Source: Onchidella celtica
Taxonomy: Eukaryota; Mollusca; Gastropoda; Systellommatophora; Onchidiidae
Direction of reading: 5' to 3'
DNA length: 64,000 nt
Assembly (NCBI GenBank): GCA_963931925.1
Contig: OZ007580.1
Location: 6,282,947 to 6,346,946 of the forward strand
This document shows, one piece after another, positions 32,561 to 44,500 of this stretch. A program made the position numbers and the translations under genes. Numbering within the stretch: the stretch's first letter is position 1; each line of letters starts with the position of its first letter. The notes below the pieces were generated by a model. That model saw nothing but the letters and a program-made list of their open reading frames with translations. It ran no database searches and was not told where the DNA came from.

Positions 32561-35500
32561 CTGTTGAAGTAAACACCAAAATGTGAATCACTGATGCATT
32601 TCTGCTGCCAGATTTTAAAGTGTGTGTGTGTGCATGTGTGTGAAAAAATCACTTAAAAGGTTGCAACCAAAGATGAAATAATAATACATGTAATTATTAT
32701 GAAGTGGTTATTCTAGCTGGGTGGATATTGCAACCCAAAAAGCTTACTCTGACCAGGTACATGATCCAAGACTGATACCACTGACAGCAAGTGTTCTACT
32801 GAAATTAATCATCATTGGAAAATTACCAGTTTTCGCTTCTGATTCTCATGTGTAGTTTAAACTGCTTTGTAACAGTGAAACTTGAAACAGAACTATAAAA
32901 AAAAAAATCATGGGCTTGATTTCTGCACCAACTGATGAAGACACTTATTTTAATACTATACAATGGTTTATCCAGTGGTGTGAAGATCACTTCTTATTAT
33001 TAAATGTAAAGAAAACAAAGGAAATGGTAATTGATTTCAGAACAACTGTAACATCACTTCCACCACTTAAAATTTGTAATCAAAATGTTGATAGAGTTGA
33101 GTCTTATAAATATCTGGGAATCCATGTTGACTCCAAACTCGTCTGGCATGCTCATACCACCTCAGTTCACGCAAAGGCAAACAAACGTATGTATTTCTTG
33201 AGGAAACTTAGCTCATTTAATGTAGATAAAACACTCATTCAGATGTTTTATAAATCAACTACCCAGAGTATCATTCTATTTTGTATTACAGCCTGGGGTG
33301 GAAATGCAAAGGAGCAAGACAAGAACAAAATTAACAACTCTATTATCAAAAAAGTTTGCCATCTAACTAACAGTGAATACGTGAACTTTGATGAGTTATT
33401 TGTACATTCATGCAAACAGAAACTAAAATCAGTTCTAAATGATTGCTCCCACCCCTTGTTCCATCAGAAAGTCCGATCCCAAAGAAGTGGATGAATACTG
33501 TATTTAAAAACAAACAGAGAGCGCTATAGACGATCTTTTTTGCCATCAGCAATTCGAAGTAGCAGTGTTTCCTGATGTAATATGCGGTTGTTAGTTTTTC
33601 CTAATGGATTGTTCTTACAGTGTGTGTGTTTGTCTGTGTGTGTGTGTGTGTGAGCAATGTTCTTACTTGTTGGTAATGTTGTGTGAGCAATGTGCATGTG
33701 TGTGGTGTGCGTTAAAGACTTGTAGGTCTTAGATATTGTATTTGCTGTTGTACTGTTACTGATGCTGTGACAACAAATTTCCTGGAAACAGGATAATAAA
33801 GTCATATCTTATCTTATCTTATCTTACCTTATTGGTTAGCACTGAAATACTTTGAATAAAATAAAGCAAGACGTCTTTTTGGTGACTTTTTTCCACTAGT
33901 CTTTATTACGCCTGATCCTTGCGACTACTTATTCATGCATAACAAAAGGAAGTGGAAAGAGATAAAAGGGCATTTACTGTGGACCGAAATCATATTTATA
34001 AAAATTATGATCCCATTGATTAGCTGAAAAAAATGAAGTGAGAGACGTTCTTTCTTTTTCAAGTGTGTTTATGACACCAAATCCTTTAGAAGAGTTCTCC
34101 CCACTTGCAAAATAACAAGTGGAAAAAACAGAAAGTTCAGTTGACATGACAGTGCAGGTACATTGGTGCTGCTATCTTGCCATTCATGCTTTCTGATTTC
34201 CAAACGGGATGTCAGCAGTTTCGTGGCACAGAACCAAGTTGTGTCAGTGACCCTAGTTTGAGAACCAAAATTCAAGATGGTGGCAAGATGTGTGGTTTCT
34301 AAAAAAAAATGTTAATGTTCACTTCCAGAATAACAGACCCCCCTCCAGGTCAGACCAATGGAACCAATACTGCCATTATCAGATATTGCCTTCACCAAAC
34401 CATGAACTACTTCATTATTTGCATATAAATATTTAAAAATACTTAAGATTCAAAAGAAGATACATCCCTAGATAAATGATGGGTGAACCAATCATAAATG
34501 AACAATCATTTTGGCTTACCTGCTGTGCTGCACCTTCCCACTTATGGGGACCGTTCAGCCTCCACTGTGAAGCTCCACAGGAACTTAACATAAGCCTGCA
34601 TAATCAACATTAAGTCAGATACTAGTTAATAATTTAATTATTATAGATATTTGAGATGTGCTGGATAATGTTGGATGGCACTGTCAGGCATGGGTGTACT
34701 TTTTACTACCTTTTGTTTTGAGTCTTTTTCTGTTCTCTCACATTTCCATTTTTTCCTATTGTTTGTCTCCACCGCTGTTACTTTTCTCTTCCATATTCCA
34801 TTCTCCCGCACTTTAGCTCTCGTTTAGCTTTAACATCAATTATTCAGTCTGCTGCTACCAAATTGAATTACCAAAGTAACACAACAATGGAGTAAAGGAT
34901 AAAAAGGACAAATAATAGTGAAACTAATTTAAAGATAAAAATTTTTACACTGATTTGTTTTAGCATCAACATTTTTACTCTGACTTTATGAATGACATGC
35001 TGTGGAATCTGAATAAAGATAGACATAATTTAGAAGTTTTTCCCCCTCTCTTTCACATATGTATAGTTGTGGGGCCTGGTCTTGGGAATATCCTCAAAGA
35101 AAACTGAAAATGAGTTATAAACGCTCAAATCATATTTCACCCCCAGCTCTTAATTTGGTCTTTTGTTGGTGAAGTGCTGGAGTGGGTGTGGGAGGGGGGC
35201 ACCATTATTGGGCTGTTTGTAGGGCATCAGTCACTCTGAATCTGGCCCTCTGAGATGATTACCCCCCACTCCCCAACCTCTCAAACAAAGAAGACTAAAC
35301 AACAACTATAACGAAAGAAAGTTTTTTTCAAACCTCCAAACCAGTGTTGGATTGGAGACAAAATCTGGCTTAGCTCCAATGAAGCTTGCAATTTCATCAG
35401 TATACACAATTGGGTCCTTTTGTATGGTGTGTCGTGCAGACTGGTACCAACGTTCTCTGCTTTCATTCTGGAGACATGGCAAACAAAAGATTACCCATCC

Positions 35501-38500
35501 ATCCGTCCATCCATCAATCTGTCTATCTGTCTGCCTGCCTGCCTGCCTGCCTGTCTATCTCATCTCATTTATCAATCTATTTATCTGCTTGCCTCTATGT
35601 TTATCTGCATGTAGTCATCTATGCCTCTGTGTTTGTGCTAATCTGTCCGACTGGCATTAATTTTATTTCTTGATATGACAAAGACAACATGGCTTAAGCA
35701 TGGCAACAGCTATTATCTCTTGGAGAAAAAGAAAACACATGTAATATCTTCCTCCTTCAGTCCCATTCCCCATAAAAGACACCAACTTTCTTCCAGTAAG
35801 ATTTGATTTTCCATGTTCATTTCCAAAACTTACCAACTCTTTTGACATATCAGCTTCCATCTCCATTTTGGATGGTAGCTTGAGTTTGCCTTTACAAAGT
35901 TCTGAAAACCATCGGGCTTGCATCTCGGACATAACCAGGATACCACCTGAAGCAGGTTGGACGAAACCAATAAACGCTAGACTGGAGCCAATCTCTGGAG
36001 CAAAGACATTCTTGTACAACTGTTGTATTGCAGAGAGAAGGGGGGAGCATCAGGGATGTACTGCTATAATGACCACAGAACTTAAAAACACACTGCATAC
36101 TACTGTCTCTTGGAGATTGAGAAAACATGTTACTATATAGCTATTTGACAGCATTATAGTACCCATGTAGATAATTTTCTATGCATCTGCTTATCCTCAA
36201 TTGTTAAGATGTCCATCCCTTTTCACCACATCCCCTACCCCCAACTCCTTCTATCCATCTCATTTATGTACCTGTCACTTTGCCTGATTTTGCATCCCCT
36301 CTTGTCCAACAAATAAACCGAATGAATACATGTATATATATGAAACTGCAACAATTTGACCCCTGAGTATTCAGAATCCACCTCAACAAAAGGAAGTAAT
36401 TCTTTTTGCACCCATGACAAACTTTGACCTTAAGGCTAAAAACTGGAAGTAGACATAAATATGCACACACTAATCTTTAGGTACTTGAAAGCTCCATCAG
36501 CTTATGGAAAGAAATACTCACCTTTATTTGGTTTGAGCCTTCATCAATCACCTGCTTTTGTATGGAATCTGGTAAATATGGAAGGTCAATTTTGTAACCT
36601 GTACAATAGACGATTTTGTCAAACTCTGCACTTGAACCATTGACAAAGTGTACAGTGCTCCCTTCGATCCTCTGAAAATGTGACAAATTCAAAAACAATA
36701 ATGTCAGTAAAATGATGACACCGTTAATGATGCAATAATAAAAGCAGTGATAATTTGGGGCGATACTGATGAAAACAGTAAATGATGAGACTAAAAAAGG
36801 ATGGCAGTGACAACAAACTCAAGTCAAAGACAGCGAAATTAACCAAAGCTTGCGGTCACGAGGTGGGTGGCATGTTTGTACAATGACCATTAATAAATCT
36901 GCTTTATACGATACTAATTCAGCAGCAGACCTACAAACTCACATGTCCCAATGACTGAAGTCAAAGCCTCACACATGAAATAATACAGAAACAAAAATGC
37001 AGAGAAAAAGGGAAGACAAATCGAGCTTAGTTACATTAACCTTCTTCAAAAAAACAACAAAAAAAATGTAATAGGATGGAAAATTGAACCAATAAAAAAA
37101 CTGAACAAATAAAAAAATTGCAGAATGTAGAACCAATACGAGTACTTAGCTGCTGGTCCAGACTTGAATTTTCTGAGCACAACACGTCGCTTTTCCTTTT
37201 GCCATATTTTGTCTTTGCTCCAAGCCTTGTTGTGACCCGACACATTTTCGGTGATTTTTATGATATTTCGTGAAGTCCCAGTGACTGAATATTACCGGTG
37301 TAGCAGGCCAGATTATACCCCCGCCAGACTATACCCGGGGTTAAACTGGCCTAGCCCAGAATATCCCCCGGGGTATGGGGTATATTCTGGGCTGGCCAGT
37401 TTGTAACAGGCCAAAATATACCCCCGGCCCAGAATATACCCGGGGTTAAACTGGCCTAGCCCAGAATATCCCCCGGGGTATATTCTGGGCTAGGCCAGTT
37501 TATACCCCGGGGTTACTTTGGGCTAGGCCAGAATATACCCCCCCAGTCCAGATTATACCCCCTGCTTTTTCTTTAAAAACAAGTCAAGACCACAGTTTAT
37601 TTCAGCCTGTTCTTCATCACTGTCATCAGATATCATATTAAGACATACATGAACACATTCTTCACACCAACAAGTCATAATGCAATTTAGAGAAAATAAT
37701 AATAACAGTTTATTTCAGCCTTAGTTTACTTTGGTGTACATACATAGGCCTACATTCTCGACTCCTGTAAATCATGATACATTTTAGAAGGAACAAACAT
37801 GCCTTAAAATGCATTGATATACAAAAGAGTTGGGTATCCATTCAAACTGACATGATTAGACTTCAGCATTAATTTCACTCGTGAGTGTTGATGATATTAT
37901 TATTATTATTATTATTTTGATAGTTAGTTGGCCATGAGTAAAACATGCATTGTATTTTTTGTTATAATGATGTAGAGAGAAAAGGCCAGAAAAGAACACA
38001 CAGAAAAAAATAACAATGATAATCCAACTGACAGATAGTGCAATTCCATCATCCAGCAGATATAAAACTAAATAGGCACTTAATGTTTGCGACCTGTCCA
38101 GATCCACTTGAAACGTTACAGAATGCTATCCAGTAATAATGATAACAATAAGAACACGAAATCATGTTATTTACTCTTGAAAATATAGAGAAATATCAAT
38201 ATCAGAATCATCATCATCATCTTGGAAATTGCAAAGATATGAGAGGTAGTGTAAAAATGGCAGCGTATGCTTACAAATCATTCTAGAATTTATAAGCAGC
38301 AATGTATGTGTATCAACTATATATAAAAAACGTGTTAAACCTTTTCAAATATTCAAGTAAAACTGGACAGAAAGCTTTAGTGAAATAGCCTTGACAGTTG
38401 TGTAGGCCGACAGAGTAAGTCCACTGAGACAAAAGTAGTGCATTATAAAAGGTAATAAGATCTATAGCATGTTGAGGCAAAATTCAATGGATCATGTTAC

Positions 38501-41500
38501 ATTAACAGTATTTCTTGTTAGTGAGTATCATTCTTTGATAGGTTATTTGTAGAAAGATATACATTTCATGTACATTACGGTTTAAGACATTGGATTAGTT
38601 TGCAAGGTATTTGAAAGATTGAACTTATATGTTATAACTTATAGTGAGTAAGGGAATGTCACTCGCGAGTGAAATGAAATAAAAATAAAAAAAGAAAAGA
38701 CCTTGTCCGTCTTTACCTACCTAAGCTTAACACGTCCCTTGCCAAGGGATTTAACAACTGTGTATTTGTACACAAAAAAATATTTAAAATGACTTCATTT
38801 TTATGAGTCCGTTAATTATTTCATCCATTGGGACTAAGTGTATGTCAGTGCCAAACAAACAGTACCGTGCAAATTTTACTCAATGGCAATCAACTACAAA
38901 AACAACTACAACATGCCAACGAACGTGAGTGAAACTAATCCAGTGCCTTAAACCATGAGCTACATAAAATGTATACATTTCTACAAATACGCTATCAAAG
39001 AATTTACTAACAAGACATGTTCATGCAACATGATCCATCGAATTTTTGCCATAACATACTATAATTACTTTCTGCAAAGCACTGTTGTCTCAGTGGATTT
39101 AATCTGTCATTTTACATGACTATCAAAGCTACTTCGCTAAAGCTTTCAGTCCAGTTCCACTTGAATAGTTGAAAAGATTTAACACATTATTTTTTACATG
39201 TACTTGGTACATATACACATATATTATTGCTGCTTATAGATTCTAGAATGATGTGTAGGTCATTTTTATATTCCCTCTTATCTTTGTATTATTCCAAGAT
39301 GATGGTGATTCTGATATTGATTATATTCTCTTTATTTTCAAGAGTAAATAAGATGATTTGGTTTTCTTATTGTTATTATTGTATATTACTGGTTAGCTTT
39401 CTGTAACGTTTCAAGTGGATCTGGACAGGTTAAATTCATTATGTGAAACAATTTTAGTATGTATTTAGTTTTGTGTGAAGTATTTAATGTCTGCTGGATG
39501 ATGGAATTGCACCATCTGCCAGTCCAGTTGTTAAAATGTTGTTGTTGTTTTTTTCTCTATGTATTCTTTTCTGGCCTTTCTCTCTGCATCAGTGTAACTT
39601 TATATATAGATCTAGTTGTTCCGACATATCAAGCACATTTCTGATTTTCAAAAATTATAATAAGATTCAGATAACTTTACACTTATGAGTCTTATAATTA
39701 GTTCATACCTTGCCACTAAGTATATGTTAGTGGTGCCAAACAAAAAAATTACAATACATGTTTAACACATGGACAACTAATTATAAAAAAACCAAAACAA
39801 TAATAATACCAACGGACACAAGTAAAATTAGTGTTAAAGTTTAATCATATCAGTTTCAATTGATTTTCAATCCTTTTGTATATTAATGCTTTTTAAGCAT
39901 GTTTATGTCCTTTTAAATGTATCATAATTTACAAGAGTCAAAAATGTATGCTTCAATATGATATCTGATGACAGTGATAATGAACAATTCAAACTAAAGT
40001 TGAAATAAACTACGGTCTTGACTTGTTTTTTAAAAAAAGTAGGGGGTATAATCTGGACTGGGGGGGTATAGTCTGGCCTAGCCCAAAGTAAACCCCGGGG
40101 TATAAACTGGCCTAGCCCAGAATATACCCCGGGGGATATTCTGGGCTAGGCCAGTTTAACCCCGGGTATAGTCTGGCGGGGGTATAATCTGGCCTGCTAC
40201 ACCGGTATAAGTCGGCAGAGCTGATTTTGAGAAAAACGGCTTTGAAGTGAAAATATGGGTCCAACACAAACCTCCAACTTGGCTGTTGTTTAGGGGACCG
40301 TGGCATGTTACAGGGTAAACTGTAGACGAGCAGTGAACACTACTCACTATGATCTCTATAATGGCTTTGTAATTAGACTACGGTCTCCTAACAAGATCAA
40401 AAAACTTCCGACTTGGTTGTTGTTTAGGGGACCGTGGCATGTTACAGGCAGGGGCGAAGCGTGGCCGTCTGCAGAGGGTAATCAGAATTTAAGCTAGTAA
40501 GATCCTCATAATAGGACGAATCGCTACATCATAAATTATGTACATAATTATAAATGCAGCGACTAAAACAATGAAACGGTTGCTAGGCACTGCAAAAATC
40601 TGAAGAGCGGACTATTCTTGTCAACAGGACAGGAATGCAGCAATTTACAAGCCAAACTAATCTGAAAAACTATTCATTCATACTAACAGACTTATAAACG
40701 CATATTTTTCACCCATTTTTTAAAATATAATTTGAACAGTACGTTTTCACTGTCATATTCATAGCCAGAGATTTTGTTATTCTACCATCTCATAAAGTTT
40801 CTCGGAAAGGACCCATTAACATTAAATGGTAGAAAGTGCTTAAATGGCATCTTTGTGACACAACAATGTGTAGCGATTGCGGAGAAGTGGCTATCTACCG
40901 TTGTGGTTTAGGTTCGTGTAACATATCAAGTGAATTGATGTTCTTATTAATCTTAATGCGTTCGACTGATTTTGATCACAGTTATATCTAGATCTAGACT
41001 ATAATAATTATTATTCTTTGATAGCTCTTGCTGTGCGTAGAGTAAATTATTCTTAGATTACCTCAAACAAAAAACAAAAAAATCCACACAAACTCTTTCA
41101 CTCGACTCTTTACCTTTCGAGTGGGATGAAAACGACCCAATAGTGAAAAACCTGCATAAGTACGTAAAAACGGGTCAAACTTTGATTATAAACCTATTTT
41201 TTTCCCCCACTATTTTGCTGTCTGCGGCGCCGCTTTGAAGAAAACAGGCTATGCTCAAGCTCGCTTCTAGGTGTAGTCAAGTCTTCTTCGTCTTTGTTAA
41301 TCACTGATTTTGGACCAGTGCATATGGTGTAAGTCCCTACAAAGATGCTTTTCGGTGAGGGGTGTTAGACTATAACAACAAACCCAAAATAGCAACGTAG
41401 AATAGAATGCTGAACTGACTAAATGGACTTGGAGTTGGGCTCGATCTGAAAAGCGTAGTAATTCTAGAATTAATATTCAAAGGGTAATCACTGATTCTTT

Positions 41501-44500
41501 GATTATGAAGAAGCCTCGCCCCTGGTTACAGGGTAAACTGTAGATGAGCAGTGAAAACTACTCACTATGATCTCTATAACTGCTTAGTTATTAGACTACG
41601 GTCTCCTAACAGCAATCACTCCAATATTTCTTGGTCGATTAGCTATTGCCACTTATAGGATTAAATGCCATTTTCTCAAAATCTTGTTTTAGGGGGGTCA
41701 TTGTCTTCAATTTATCAGAAATGTCTTGTCCTTTATTATATGTACAGAACTCAAAATGTCATGTTGCCGACTTATGCCGGGTTTTCTCATGCACACTCAC
41801 ATATTGAAGCATACATTTTTGACTCTTGTAAATTATGATACATTTAAAAGGAAATAAACATGCTTAAAAAGCATTAATATACAAAAGGATTGAAAATCCA
41901 TTGAAACTGATATGATTAAACTTTAACACTAATTTTACTTGTGTCCGTTGGTATTATTATTGTTTTGGTTTTTTTATGATTAGATCTAGTTGTCCATGTG
42001 TTAAACATGTATTGTAATTTTTTTTGTTTGGCACCACTAACATTATACTTAGTGGCAAGGTATGAACTAATTATAAGACTCATAAGTGTAAAGTTATCTG
42101 AATCTTATTTTAATTTTTGAAAATCAGAAATGTGCTTGATATGTCGGAACAATTAGATCTACATACAAAGTTACACTGATGCAGAGAGAAAGGCCAGGAA
42201 AGAATACATAGAGAAAAAAACAACGACAGCATTTTAACAACTGAACTGGCAGATGGTGCAATTCCATCATCCAGCAGACATTAAATACTTCACACAAAAC
42301 TAAATACATACTAAAATTGTTTCACATAATGAATTTAACCTGTCCAGATCCACTTGAAACATTACAGAAAGCTAACCAGTAATATATAATAATAACAATA
42401 AGAAAACCAAATCATCTTATTTACTCTTGAAAATAAAAAGAATATAATCAATATTAGAATCACCATCATCTTGGAATAATACAAAGATAAGAGGGAATAT
42501 AAAAATGACCTACACATCATTCTAGAATCTATAAGCAGCAATAATATATGTCTGTACCAAGTACATGTAAAAAAAAATGTGTTAAATCTTCAACTATGCA
42601 AGTAGAACTGGACTGAAAGCTTTAGCGAAGTAGCTTTGATAGTCATGTAAAATGACAGATTAAATCCACTGAGACAACAGTGCATTGCAGAAAGTAATTA
42701 CAGTATGTTATGGCAAAATTTCGATGGATCATGTTGCATGAACATGTCTTGTTAGTAAATTCTTTGATAGCGTATTTGTAGAAATGTATACATTTTATGT
42801 AGCTCATGGTTTAAGGCACTGGATTAGTTTCACTCACGTTCGTTGGCATGTTGTAGTTGTTTTTGTAGTTGGTTGCCATTGAGTAAAATTGGCACGGTAC
42901 TGTTTGTTTGGCACTGACATACACTTAGTCCCAATGGATGAAATAATTAACGGACTCATAAAAATGAAGTCATTTTAAATATTTTTTTTTTTGTACAAAT
43001 ACACAGTTGTTAAATCCCTTGGCAAGGGACGTGTTAAGCTTAGGAAGGTAAAGACGGACAAGGTCTTTTTTTTATATTATTATTATTTCACTCGCGAGTG
43101 ACATACCCTTATTCACTATAATACATAGGTTCAATCTTTCAAAAGCCTTGCAAACTAATCCAGTGTCTTAAATCGTAATGTCCATGAAATGTATATCTTT
43201 CTACAAATAACCTATCAAAGAATGATACTCACTGACAAGAAATACTGTTAATGTAACATGATCCATTGAATTTTGCCTCAACATGCTATAGATCTAATTA
43301 CCTTTTACAATGCACTACTTTTGTCTCAGTGGACTTACTCTGTCGGCCTACACAACTGTCAAGGCTATTTCACTAAAGCTTTCTGTCCAGTTTTACTTGA
43401 ATATTTGAAAAGATTTAACACGTTTTTTATATATATAGTTGATACACATACATTGCTGCTTATAAATTCTAGAATGATTTGTGGGCATACGCTGCCATTT
43501 TTACACTCCCTCTCATATCTTTGCAATTTCCAAGATGATGATGATGATTCTGATGTTGATATTTCTCTATATTTTCAAGAGTAAATAACATGATTTCGTG
43601 TTCTTATTGTTATCATTATTACTGGTTAGCATTGTGTAATGTTTCAAGTGGATCTGGACAGGTGGAGTTCATCAGTAGCAAACATTTAGTGCCTATTTAG
43701 TTTTATGTCTGCTGGATGATGGAATTGCACAATCTGCCAGTTTCATTATCATTATGTTTTTTTTTTTTTTTTCTGTGTGTTCTTTTCTGGTCTTTTCTCT
43801 CTACATCATTGTAACAAAAAATACAATGCATGCTTTACTCATGGCCAACCAACTATCAAAATAATAATAATAATAATAATAATATCATCAACACACACGA
43901 GTGAAATTAATGTTGAAGTCTAATCATGTCAGTTTGAATGGATACTCAACTCTTTTGTATATCAATGCATTTTAATGCATGTTTGTTCCTTCTAAAATGT
44001 ATCATGATTTACAGGAATCGAGAATGTATGTATGTACACCAAAGTAAACCAAGGCTGAAATAAACTGTTATTATTATTTTCTCTAAATTGCATTATGACT
44101 TGTTAGTGTCAAGAATGTGTTCATGTTTGTATTAATATGATACCCGATGACAGTGATGAAGAACAGGCTGAAATAAACTGTGGTCTTGACTTGTTTTTTT
44201 TAAAAAAGTAGGGGGTATAATCTGGACTGGGGGGGTATAGTCTGGCCTAGCCCAAAGTAACCCCGGGGTATAAACTGGCCTAGCCCAGAATATACCCCGG
44301 GGTATATTCTGGGCTAGGCCAGTTTAACCCCGGGTATATTCTGGGCGGGGGGTATATTTTGGCCTGTTACACCGGTAAAGAGTTCTATTCAGCTACACAA
44401 CACTGAAGCTACTATATATGACAACCGGCTCAAACATACAACAGTTCTTCTTCAAATTAAAAAAAACTTCACATCAGCATTTGGTAACTCAATTATATGT

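Larger units (their letters stand above)
37295..40205. mobile_element. Foldback element 1 (2.9 kb, non-coding)
   Basis: Starts CCGGTGTAGCAGGCC and ends GGCCTGCTACACCGG, with TA on each side (37293-37294, 40206-40207). The outer about 260 bp of each end is an array of short mutually inverted modules (CCAGATTATACCCC, CCCAGAATAT, GGCCTAG). The arms then run inverted for about 1.3 kb (37295 to about 38603, and about 38925 to 40205). Shared blocks include the GTCTTGACTTG and TAGAATGAT segments. An asymmetric centre of about 320 bp contains CACTCGCGAGTG and CCCTTGCCAAGGG. I find no protein-coding frame. It lies in FMO intron 6. Superfamily unknown. Confidence 0.85.

Noticed and set aside
35352-35673. 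Cys/Leu-rich open frames on the + strand
   Set aside because: Produced by the CTGC/CTGT/ATCC microsatellite in the intron between FMO exons 8 and 9 and by the antisense of exon 9.
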